Part shown: piece by piece, positions 47,201 through 60,500 of the stretch
Layout: each line of letters begins with the position of its first letter
Position numbering within the stretch: the stretch's first letter is position 1
Source: Varroa destructor
Lineage: Eukaryota; Arthropoda; Arachnida; Mesostigmata; Varroidae
Length of the DNA: 64,000 nucleotides
Direction: 5' to 3'
Assembly: GCF_002443255.2 (NCBI RefSeq)
Contig: NW_019211454.1
Location: 32,222,061-32,286,060 of the forward strand
Notes under the pieces: generated by a model
Seen by the model: only the letters and a program-made list of their open reading frames with translations
Databases searched by the model: none
What the model was told of the DNA's origin: nothing
Position numbers and translations under genes: made by a program

Positions 47201-50200
47201 GGGCCAAGCACCGTAGCTGAATGTGTGTACAGACGTACTAATAATGCGCATCCATCGCTTAAAATCTACTTGGATAAATTCTCAGTTAGGATAGTCATGC
47301 GCCTCAAAACTAAAGCTGAACAAAGGTAATGCGGTCAGTAACATTACATTATAATTTACAGTGCCACCCAGAATCGTACATTGATCTGTGCTGATCTTAC
47401 TTTTGGAAGCAAACCTTCTTCACGATAGTGAGAGAGACGCATTTCTCTCTCTGGCCATTGTCAAAAAACGTTTTACTCGTATTATAGTTGATCACCTTCG
47501 TGATAGAGGAAAATATAAAGGAATGTATATTTGAGCCTCGATTACTTACAGACAGGATGAAATTTTTCACCCCCTTGTATAGGCAGGCCAATTGGCGTGC
47601 GAGCTCGCTAACGTTTGAATCAGCTAAATCACAACCCCGTTTCATCTGTAAACTACTTTATCTGCATCACTGACTGTCTGTTATTCATTGGCTGCTAGCA
47701 AGCTACCGGGTTGCTTGCGGCACGTACAACGGCTGAAAATCCGAGGACTACCAAACAGCGAAGGATGACAGAATACACTCGCCAATACCAGCAAGAGGCG
47801 ATCATTCTCATCTTCCCCGATCCTCATCCATTCGCTTGACACCTCGTTGTAGCAGGCGAACACGTAAACCAAGTACGGCGGCCGGCGTTCTTCTACGCTG
47901 GGGATTTCTGAATCCGCTTTCCTCTAATAGCAATAGGTCAGGTAGCCTCGACCCAGCGCACGCAGCAGGTCCCTCTGCGATGATATATCAGTGGATAACG
48001 TATTTGCGTGCTAATCAGGTTGTGATCTAGGTTGGAACCCGCGCATGGGCACTCTTTGTTTCGTGCTAAGGGCCAGCCATTTAATGGGACGCCTAACTTG
48101 AAACATAGAGCCTACCCAGCGGACCATATATTTAGCCACACACAACCTTGTTTGAACCAAGTTGTATGCTGCCTAAAACAAGGCAGACGTGAACACCGAC
48201 AAATAGTCATTCGATACTGTTCAAAACGAAGCGCTAGTTACACACAACTTAATAATAAACCTTTTGGAAAAAAATGATAGCAGCTACATAATGTGAAAGC
48301 AGTAACAGGCAGGATTTATGATGTTTTCCGGGTCGAGTAAAACTTTAGTAACTTTTAAACTGTATATAATAAAACAACCATGTTTGACATATTGCCTTAT
48401 ATTGTACCTTCACTAAAGGCAGCACTCTGGCGGTTTTGCGATACCATATAGCTGTGACGAGCATTTTCACTCTTAATATCGGTATCGAATCCTGATTCGA
48501 GGGAATCAACAGTACGTTAGGGCACATATAGCCCTCTTTATCCCCCTCTATGGTATAGAAGCAATCGAAGTTACATGGACTTAACTTAAATATGAAGACA
48601 CTTTTTTCGTCTAATCTTCTTCTGGCGCATAGCCAGAGCTAAGCCATGTTACGCCGATCTGTTCCAGGCTGCTTTTTGTGGCAGTGGTTGCGCAAAGTGT
48701 GCTACGCTTGTCTTAATCTGCCATGGACCCGCTTTATGCAGAAGGGATTTTTGTTTGCTTTTTTCTTTCTTCACTGTGACCGTCACGATTTTGTGCTATG
48801 CGTTTGAAGAAATGCAATATTGAGCACATAGGTAGTGCATTGCCCATGCGTTTTTTTTGCTCGAAAGCTTCCGTGCTCAAAGCAACTGGTTCTCCTTCTG
48901 AAATGTTCAGGCCTAGTCCGTTCCTCTACGGTTTTTAATCCGCTAATTTCAGTTCTTAAAATGATTGCGCTGTATGATAAGAAACTGTGTCACTATGGGG
49001 CTTCTTGCTTTGCTCAGTATCCACACTAAGCCCTAGCTTCATGCTTTCTATGAGCTACGACTGATGATTATGACATGAAACCCAGTCAGCTTTTAGGACT
49101 ACACCTATGTATCGAATTTGGCCACTAGTATCGCGTGGTTTGAAAGTTACCTAACATCTTCGATGCATTAAATATACCCGGACGAGCTAATAATGAGTCG
49201 ACTTTTTGTATTTTGACCGATAAATGGATGAATCCTATCCAAAATGTCCATAGGACCCATATTACCATGTCAGCCAACTTTCAAACGATTATAGTTTTAT
49301 AGATTGCTTTATTGAAAGGCTATTTTTATTTACATTGCATGTAGAAATGGGCCGAAGAGGAGTTCAGCTTGTCAATGTTGCTATTATTTGGTTGATTATG
49401 TATTGATAAGCCACTTATCCACATATTCGTTCCAGATCGAGCTAATCTGCGTTATGGTTTGTTAAGAACGCTGTACCCTTTAGCTATGGTGGCCTAAACA
49501 GATTTTGAAAGTGACCACGCGCTCGCTTCATGTCCCATACGCAAAAGTATGGCCTATTTGCAGGCGCATGACAACAGTAAGATGATTTTAACGTCGCTAT
49601 CGTGAAACTGTATAAATAGACGTATATTATCACACTGACAACTTCAACATGATCATTTCCAATACGTAGAGTATAATAACAACAATAATAAATAGTATGA
49701 ACTAGATAAACAATATAATTTTTAGAGCCGACATGCTTTCAAACGTTTTGTAACCGTAGTAGGTCAACGCATATTATTCAAAACTATTTGTATAAAAGCT
49801 AACTTAGCTAACTTCAATAAGCTTAAGAAGACAGTGTACAAATATATGACGTTAATAATTGTAATAATAATAATAAACATAACACATAGTGATACAGTTT
49901 ATCATGGCGCAATTTCTCAATCGTTCTAACAAAAAGCGGGCTAATCCTCATTTAAACGAGCCCGCCACGTTACTGTTTCATGGCAATGTTCGGGAACCCT
50001 GTATCCTGGCACCGTTCATTAAATCAGCCGACCCTCATTCTGTGGTTATGCCCAATCACTTACTGGCATTGCTCTACATGTGTCTTATAAAGACGAAATC
50101 ATAAAGAACACATACAATCTACGAACGTGTCCATCTTGGGCAGTATATTGCCCGTATGTTATCTGCATATATATGTTCTCTCAACTGGTAAATGCACGCG

Positions 50201-52242
50201 TGTTAATCTAACACGAAATTTAATAAAGGGCATCCATTAAAAAAGGATCCATCATAATTCGAATGCGAAGTCAACCAGTTCAACTTATATAGATGCTAAA
50301 GTCTGACTCCATATTACATTAGACTACCACTAGACGGTACCACCCGATGTTGGCGAACGCAGATGTAGAACTTCGCGCATGCCTACGTATGTGTTGTCTA
50401 GGCTGAAAAATTTATCGCCTGAGTAGTACGTTTGCATCTCCCATAATAGCTTCTCGCAGAACCTACCGACATCAGCATTCGGTCATAAAGACAATCTGCA
50501 GAACGTCTAAGAGCTAACGGTCATCCACTCTCAACTAAAACGTTCTTTACGAATCCAATTTAGTATTCGCAGAAATTTGCCACCGCTCAAATAACAACAC
50601 CAAGAGAAAAAAAAAATGATAAAAAAAACAATAATAATCATTTGTGAGGCAGATACATTGCGGCTGATATTTTGCGTCACCCCGCTTCTCATTCTAGATA
50701 AGGGTTTGTTGACAAAAATTCGAACGCATTACCGATTGCCTGTTCGTTAGCTGACGTTATTTTCGTACCACCATACCGATATAACGTCTAAGTTGGTTTC
50801 CGTTCGAACACACACAAATGAACTATGCAAGCCATAACTAGAAAAGGCCCTGCTACTATGAACGTTTATCGCAACATTATCAACTAACCTCAATACATCA
50901 GCCTGTTTGACGGCCGGTTCGGTACGTAGGGCACTATAGATTTAGCTATGGCCCATTCACACCCATTATTCAGTGTCAGCGACCCAATAAACCCGACTAG
51001 TTTATCCTTTTGACAAAACCGTCGGCCACCGCATTTGAGCTTTTGCATTTCTGTCATGCTATCAATGGCAGAAATCTTAGGTGGAATAGACTGCGCAGAA
51101 CACTGAAGTAGGCGTTAAACAGTGTCGAGATGGATCGATATGTAATAGGTGACGTCTTTTGTCTCCGTTTCTCTCTTCACCTGTGTAGAGGTAAATCAGA
51201 CGAGCGCTATACTATAAAACATGATACTGTCGTATCGCTGGAATAACGCCATACGATTGAAACTGTGTCCCGCATACAGCGAAAATATCAGTAGATGCAG
51301 AACAAATCTCAACAGAAATTATAGCTCCTGTCTCCAGCCTCGTCGCTGTCTACCGATCATCACCGAATGGACAACGCGCAGGCGGCTTAGGGTAGAAAAC
51401 CCTCGTGGGAGCATCAAGTGTGATCGTTGAGGGCTGACATCGCGACAGCCGTTGGTAGTGGCAATAAAGATTACCCAGCGCATGGGAAAATGAATCGGAG
51501 TTATCCTACTCGTTTAGTGGAGTGTAGATAGACGGACCGGCTCGCAAAATACCGGTAACAACCTATGCTGAAAATTCCTGTACTGGGAATTTACACTAGT
51601 GTGTACCTATTACTGTATTATACAGCACCGGTTGCTTGAAGTGCGCTCCTCCATTTCGCCCGCGCCCATCGGCATCGGTCCCATCTGCATCTAGTAATTT
51701 ACTTATAGGTCAATGGAAACAAGGGGAAAATCGTTTGTTATTGTGCGTCAGCCCTTCGCTGATCGCAGAATCGCTGGGAAACCTTGCTTCCATAAACCAC
51801 TCGCTAATGGCCACTCGTGCCTCCGCCTCAGACCATGCGATAGTTTCTCTTTTGGTTTCGATATTTGCCCTTCGTCTTTGCCATTTTGATTCTCTTCGAT
51901 TGAGCTGGGCTGGCAGTACAGGTGTTCCATAAGGTATGCACGTACGACACAAGCGAAACACGATATTTTTGGCAAACGGGAGAAGCGAGTGAAACAGATA
52001 GGGTGAGAGAAAGGTTCACTGAAGGAACAAGATATCGATGGTTGCCAAGGCCGAAAGCCGCGATGACGACGTCGTCGCTACACTATGACTTGACAGCTAT
52101 CAAAAAAACTAACGAGCCAATGAACATTCATATTTGACGTTGCAAAAAGGTGTTTTGGGTTTTTTTTTTTTATAAAACATCTAAAATTACGAAGTACCAA
52201 ACGGTTAACACTAGCTCTTTCTTTCTCTCTCTATCTCGATAC

Positions 52243-52280
<38 letters not shown>

Positions 52281-55200
52281 ATTTCTTCTTTCATGTGACT
52301 TGTTGCACCAATATCTATCTACAGAGTTTTCTTTAAGACGCATATTTAATTGGTCCTTTTAGATTCCTATTTTCACTGATATCAATCACCGTAATAAGTT
52401 AATAAATCGTGCTGATAAATTCTAAAATCGAAGTATTTTCAGAGCTGACAATGAAACATTGTCCTAAATTCGGAATAGATCAATGGATCATATGTAGCTG
52501 AAATAGTACAAACAAAATTACCTTCAGTCTTCGAGTAGATAAAATATTAGTACTGTTAACTTGCAGGACTTATATAATGTATCAATTTAGTTAGTTTCGC
52601 ATTTGCAAACAGTCTAATAGTATCCAGGAAATGTTCGCTGTAGATACGACGCTGACGAGCAACGATAGAAATACGTCAGGGATGATGTTGCTGCAAAAGG
52701 AATTAGATATCGTTCTCATACACGTCGTAGGTCCTTCGACCATAGTACGATATGAATAACTAAGGACCAGCTTATTTGGCAGATTTCGTCGTTGTTCAGA
52801 GCAAAGAAACCGCACGGTTCCTAAAACACTAATGTGTGTCATTTGCAGGTGTGGCGATAGGTATTATATAATGAACTAGTTTCCATCCAGGAGACGAGAT
52901 GAGGTACATACAAATAATTCAACTGTCGCTGGAATTGGCGAACGAGTTCATAAGGTATCAGTGGCCTCCGGCTGAGTTCCGTCGTCATGGAGTTCTTTTG
53001 TACATTGGGTTAGGTGTGGTTTATGACCTGTCGATGTAGGTATCACCGAATGCAAACCCGCTCTCGGGCATCAAGATAATATGCAGCTGCACGTATGAGT
53101 TTCATAGCGCTGCTATTACCAACATCGAGACACAAATACTGATGATTTTTTCACGGAGAATCAATCGCTCGAAGCCCATCATACTGCCATAGAATCAACG
53201 ATACGCATTTATGGCAGACTCATGACCCTATGATAGCCATCTGCGCTATCTAATGAACGACAACACTCTTCGGCATACGCCTACATTGAATGGTGGTCTG
53301 CCAGTTTATCTCCGATCGGGAACTTTGGAAAAACCTGTCTCACAGGTCTGAGCACTTCGCTTGCGCCACGCTCATCTTTTCAGTTTCAAAGGAGCACTGT
53401 AGTGTACGTTACCACCTCTCGGTAAGAATCTCTCTCGTCCGAATAGTCTTTTCTTATTTAGCTTCCTTGCAGATAGATCTCCTACGCACACGTTTAGCAT
53501 TATACATAGTTAATATGTGTTAATTCTTCCCTTGATAAATGCGTCCTTCGCAGAAAAAAAAACTAAGCCAGTTTTACCTTTTGGGCGGTTTGATACACGA
53601 AGGCTGACAAGATATTTGTACCAGGAATTAAATTTGTGACGGATCAAAGCAAATAAAGTTCATGATATTGTCATAAATCAGTTTTCTAAACGAGCTGAAA
53701 ACAGGTACGCACACACGCGAATCATAAAATGTAGCAAAATCGATATTAAAAATAACACTGCAGTTCCAACTTACTACACAACAGATACAAAGTTCATTAA
53801 TTACCTATTGCAATTTAGCTATACAAAATAGTCATCGGCCAGCCAGAGGAGGATCAGCCTTCAATATATGAAATAATCACCCTGTCAAATAGCGATGATT
53901 TCATGGCAATAATCTTTTTACGTGAGGGAAGGGGAACAGACGTATTGTCGTTGTCACGGGAACCAAAGTCATGGCCGTATTTGACCCACAGATATCCAAC
54001 TGCGCCACCTTCCTTAAAGATTACGCACATGGAACGTATTAAAAGACTGTGCGGGTTCTGTGCTGTTTTCGGAAAACGCGTTGTACAATAAACCAGCTAA
54101 GGGAAAATCTTGTCATATTATAGGCAAATGGTGTCGCCGCTGTGATGGCACTGTTGTGTGCCTCTGTATCCCCTATACTAGACATTCGATAAGCAATTAC
54201 GGGTTGCAAAAGGTTTACAATTCTGTCTAGACCGTTCACTTTCATAAACCTATGAAAGGCTCTGTTAACTTGCGGTCGATTTATGCGAAGTTACTATTTA
54301 AATGGAAACCGACGAATCAAAAATAAACTTTCCTGCTGATCAGCTGCTTATTTTAGATGTTTGCCGTTCCAGTGTCGGGCAGTTGGTGGGACTCCAAGTA
54401 ACTTAGATCTGTTTCGACATTCTCCCCTCGAAAGATAAACCAAACAAATAAAATCTATATATGACGAACGTCTCTCAAAAGCTCGAATGGGCTAGTGGTT
54501 AAAATAGTGAGATACTCGGTAATTAGGAGACAACAAGCTAAGGGATACCGCAGAATTATCAGCTGACAGTCATAACATCATCCAAGCCATCTATGGTTCA
54601 CAGGGCCGCTGTTCCGGACCAACTAATCGATGGCCGATGATCGTTTTCTAGCAGAAACGAAACACTTTCTTGATCAAGCAACAGCGTCAGCAGTCCCAGA
54701 TTGAAAATATCCGCTATTTTGTCAAGGACAAATTAGTTTCGCTTCAGGTAATTTTCAATTGTGTGGATAAACCGTCTGTCATCTATGTGCATAAATTTAG
54801 AACATCCTTGAAAATGAATGGGGCCCATGCCAACATTACGATTCTGCTGGTAAGATCAATATGTCCCCGTATGACGAGAAACGGAATTTATATTACAGTA
54901 TATACCTCTGTTCGTGAAGTGACGTTGAGATTAACCTCAATGAACTTCGGCTGTAGCAATTGATTTGTGTTTGTAGGCTTGCGGTGACAGTAAGAAAGGT
55001 TCGACTATTATTTTCGAAAGAGCAACTGTAACACTAGGTGAGAAGTTTTCTATGAAGAAATCAAGGCCAAGTAAAATAGACACAAATGGATGGCGGATCG
55101 AATGAGTTATACTTGCTTCTTAGAGTCGAATCCTATACCTACTCAAACAAGCACCTAAGGGTATAAGGCAAAAATTATATATATATATATAAAAGAATGC

Positions 55201-57470
55201 CGTATAAATCGTTCCTGGTGCCTGCTGGCTTATTGTTGCTGGGACCTTACTGACTACTAGCGTTAACTTCTAGCTTTAAGGTATGAAGACACGCTAACAT
55301 CTGTCACGGTGGGTAGGTGGTAGGGGCCGCATGGTCACAACGTGCCATAGCAACAGTGACAGCGACAGAGGAAAATAGTTTGTCGACCGTACCGGTTTTG
55401 AAGCCCAAATAATTGCCTTTAGGCTTCTGACACGTTTGTCATAGATAGGCATGATAGTCACGTGGCGACGCAATGTTGAAAGCAATTCCAACAAATAATG
55501 ATGAAGAGAAGATAATAGATCAACAACGTATAATTAATGATTTTTGTCGAAAAAACATTAGATGCCTAGAGGCTGGTCTCAGCTGAAAGGATTTAGCATT
55601 TCTTTTAGCCTGATTCGTAACTAATTAAAGAGATTAGCTAAACAGACAGGGATGGCAATTTGGCTGTAGGTACAACCCCTCTCATGGTAGTTAACTGACC
55701 TGATCAGCTTTGTTAGTCATAGATGACCACGTTAACGTTTCCCTCATCAAATTCTAGGTCATCACATGCTGGCCATGTAGAGCATCAATATATTTGAGCA
55801 AGTGCTACCGATGAATTAATTCGAGATATCTTGACCTTCACATAAAGTACAAAGGTGAACGTTAATCTATCGTCCGAAGTTTTACCTTATTTAAACTCCC
55901 GTTTGAATAATGAGCCTAGTTGCGTTAAGATACTAGGTTTAGTGAATAGGTGGCATATGCGAGCTTCAGTTGAGCATAAACGAACAGAAGACAATGCTTC
56001 CTGAAGATCAGCACGATAGTGCCCTACAACACAGGCTTGGGAATGTAATGTATTATCAGCATGAAAATGTTGATGACCCTCGTCCTGGCCTTTTACTAGA
56101 TTGCAGTCTTTCATGAGGGTCTACATGTCGGCACTCTACTGGCTTATTGTTTCTGTTGAAAGATTGCTATTGAGGATTTTCAAACGTAAAAATGAGCTAT
56201 TTGTATCATCTTCATCGCGTGGAACCGTTGGGAACAGCATATGTTGCTTGCCGGTTTGCTGACCAAGACTGTCCGCTTCTTTGGCGAGCAAAAAAGCTAC
56301 AGCGAACGACCAGTGTTGATTTCGGAGAAAATGCTCGCTGGAAACAGTATGCACCTTGCTGATGGCGAGCATAAAAAAGCGTGCAACAATCCAGTAAGCC
56401 CTTTATACGTGGAGTTTTGTTGATTTTAAGGACGTATTCTAGCCTGCACCGAAAGACCTGCTTCTGCGTATCTTGGCGTATGTGGGTGCACTATGGAGTC
56501 TGCTCGCCCTGCTGCCAGCGACCGTACAGGAGAGCAATACAGACGTTGATGATGAAGTAGGGAAACTACCTTCTACAGCCAAACGGTTTGCCTGGTCTAA
56601 CGTGACAATCTGAGCCTTCGTGTATCCTCGGTCTTACTTAAAGATATACCTGACGGAATATAAAATCAAAAGAATCTACTTGAAGTTATTATCTATGCGG
56701 ATAACTTGGTAATCTGCAGCCAGCAGATTTGAAGTGCAACAGGTTCTGTGTAGGCTTCATACGGCAGTACCGGAATTGGGATTAACGGCTAACCTGGATA
56801 GAACGGAGGCCGTAAAATTCAAAAAGAAGAGCTAGGATCGCGGATATGGGACCTCGTTTTAGACTTCCGGCAAGCAAGGCCTTAGTCTGAACGTTTCAAA
56901 TAGACGGCAAATTTTTCAGCACGTGAGCAGTGAGAGGCAATGACTCGAAAGAGTCGAGGCGGACAAACCATCACGCAGTTACCCGATTCGCGATCCGGGG
57001 CTTTCACCACAAATTATGTATAAATGGTCGCTTCCATAGATCTAGCGAAGGGTGTATTTTTAATAGTTGGGGAAGAAACCCCGCCGCCTGGTGCCTTCGG
57101 TTGGAAGCCTAGTGCACTGATTCTATCGCAGGCTGAGCGACTATGCATTGTTTTTAATCTTTCATTTGATCAGTGTTGTAACTAATGGCCGTACAAGCAT
57201 ATAAATGACTATATATATATTTTTTTTTGTTGAATCTGTATTATCAAAGACGAATAAATGCCATTGTGTTGACGATACATTAATAACAGGTTTTTGTGAT
57301 CACCTTAATTCGCTTCATTTAGCTGCTTTTATTCTTCCGTAACGTAAATTACATACATTTCATTTCTCAAATTTTGTATATCTTGAGTAAAATTTGACCA
57401 ATTTTGTCTCATTTGTTCTGCTCCATTCTGTAGCGTGGGGGAGTACAGAATCAGCGTTTTGTTTGAGATC

Positions 57471-57525
<55 letters not shown>

Positions 57526-60500
57526 TTGGCCGTCAGGATCGTCGACAACCAAAACTCGGAGGGCTTAACCATTTCTTCCTTTTCGTGATTTTCTAGCTTT
57601 TGACCTACGCTCATGAAATCTTGGCCCTAGAAGGGCCTATTTCTGATTGTTATGCACATACGCAATGCGCTAGCAGAATCCCGATCTGTATTGGTAATGA
57701 ACATGTATGCCTGGATAACTTCAAAATATATCCCCGTTGGGATTATAGCAGTGGGACGCGGCGTATAAGGTCGTCAATGAGCGAAACAAGCGGGTGAACA
57801 AGGTAGATCGAATCAAAGATACGAAGTAACTCAGGTTAAGGCGATCGTGGAAAAGGAACGCGTCTCGTGCACAAATGGCATTACTGATTATCATTTGTAT
57901 TTAAATTATAAATTAGCTGATACTTGTGATAAAAAGGCCGGCAAAACCGTAATAACTAGGGGCCCAGGATGCATGCTCTATTTATCCGACAAAGCATTCA
58001 TTCATTTCTTTTGGGTGAATGGAATAGATACAGGTGAAACTGGCCTGTTTTAAAAAACAAAGCCTCACGTAAATGTAATTAGCCAAGAACGCCTTTGACT
58101 TTGTGGAAACAGTAAGGATATATGTGGGACGTAAGCTGTGCCGTCTTGCCTTCTTTATTCTTCACTCTAAATCATAGAATGGGTATATGATTAGATACAG
58201 GCATGACTTCATGCTGAGTCGGCCTTAAAGCGAACGTTCGAATTTCACCCTTTCGACCCTCAGCGGACGCGCGCATAAGCGAGCAAAATGTATGCATTTT
58301 GAAATCGTATAGCCTAAACACAGTATCGTTTATCTTAAAGACGTATAAATCCAAACATTTAGTAAGCAACAGCGATATAAAGAGAAAGGTACGTCTTTGA
58401 TACGCAACCGAGTGGGAGATTCAATTCATTGACTTTATTGTGCAGAAGTGGTTGCGTATGAAACCGTATAGGGTGCTTACTACTATTATTGTTATTGTAT
58501 GAACTTATATCCATCGCATAGCCACATCTGCTTGATCCAGTCTTATCCAACGGGTGTTACAGGCGTGGAAGTACGCAGCATGGATGGTTCACATTGTGTT
58601 ACGGTCTCCTTTACCAATCATTGTCATTCTAGTAATAGTTTTATTTTGAGTGTTTTTACTTATTAATTGGCTCTAATTACGATCCTTGCTCAGCCGTAAA
58701 CAGAAACTTTGCTTTAATTTGATCGACAGCTTCGTTGATGGGGCCTTGAGACGAACAAACACAGAGCAGCACAGCGCGGAAGTATGGATGAAAGCTGTCG
58801 TGGCCTCTAATGTAAGTGCCGCTTTCTGTCGAAATAGCACACTCTGGAACCGCCACACTCGCCCTTATCCGTGGACGTACTCCCCGCGCTCTAACAGTCG
58901 TCTAAGGCTCGATGTACTGAAGTGACTTAGTCGGATAGTCTACTTTCCTTTCTGTTTGTTGTTTCAAGGTTTTGGTATTGCTTTATTAAGTAATCTCTAA
59001 TAAACTCTTGACAACTGGGAAAGGAGCAGCGCCAGCCACAATGATATGACTACCATCACAACAACACTTGCATTGTCTTCTATTACCGCAGAGCCAACGA
59101 AGTCCACACGATTACTGCCCTGTAAACAAAGTGCTTTACCAAGCACCCCAATGAACTCGGTGTATTTACTGTACAGCACGGGACAAGGCACTAACACACT
59201 ACCAAAACAGCAGTCTGTCCCTGTGGACTTTTGTGGAGTGCGAGAAATCGGGTAGATGAGATTGGCGTACCTCGCGCTGACTACAATGAATCAGAAGAAG
59301 CTAAAGTCAGTTCTATTTACCTCCCCAAAGCGACCCTCGAAATAACCCCCACCTCTGCAGCAAACAAACGCGGCTCCGTATGCAATGACTAGCGCATTAA
59401 CTACCCGTTTACCAAGCGTGAGGAGAATGGATCTACGTGCAGACAAATAGAGATCGTTGATCTGTTTACGTTATCCATATCTAGACACTGCTGCTGCTGC
59501 GATTCAATTGTCATTGCCATTGCCTCCGTTCATTCTTTTCCCTTCTCTCAGTTTCAGGCTGTAACACGGCGAACTCCTCTACAGAGACGTGCGTAAAATG
59601 TAAATATTAAACGCTAGGGGAAATACAGAGCGAAAAAGATCAAATCAACCGAAAGGGAAAGAGATATTAAAAAAAAAAACTTCGTTAGTATCGTGCATGT
59701 GAGGGGAATATTGGAGAAATCGATAACTTACCTCATCCGTATTTCTGCATAGCAGTACCTAACCCAGATACTTACAGGGAAACCTATAATAGAACCTGAC
59801 ATATATATATATATATATAGTTTTTCTTTACTATAATCTGCCAACAAATAAAAATCAAGATGCAACGTTACCCTTTGAAATGAAGACAACCAAAGTTGCA
59901 TCATTCAACGTGGTGAACGTCTTCACTAAAACGAAAGCTATTAAAAAAATCACGCTATTATTCAAACATTGCAACGTTCCCACGAATACAAAACCCGCAC
60001 CAGCAATTACAACAAATTCACGTACTCTCGTTCCCGTGTTAGGGGTCGCCTCATGACTATTGTCGCCATATTAGAACAGTGTTCATTCAAAAGCGACATC
60101 TAAAGCGTTAGGACACTTCCTCGTAGCAATATTTGTTAAGTTGTCCTGATCGGCTCGTTTGCCCGGTCAGTAGCCACGAAGAGTACAACTACAACAGATT
60201 ATTCATATAACAAAACTTTATGAAACATTATCAGAAGCGTTGGTGCGGTACGCAGTTTCTTCCGAAACTAGTTTCAGGTTGGCTTGTAACGGTAGTACGA
60301 GTTGGCATACGAGTATGTCAGCGCAGCATTTGTGGTCCTAGTAGCGGCCTGCAGGGTATATGGTCATCTCGTAGGTGCGTAGGAGTTGTAGTGGATTGCA
60401 GCATAGAAACAGGCCACTCGTTTCGCTGTTCTCTTGAGCGACCGCTGCCAGCGGTTAACTCACTAGCTCCATTGTCGACTGGCCGCAAGTAAAGCATTTG

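Noticed and set aside
50330..50485. 51-codon minus-strand segment with protein-like composition (YYSGDKFFSLDNTYVG)
   Set aside because: Open length is within chance expectation, no family was recognised, and flanking splice signals are not convincing.
51636..51961. Frames open on both strands
   Set aside because: Similar length on both strands points to composition. No domain or splice context was found.
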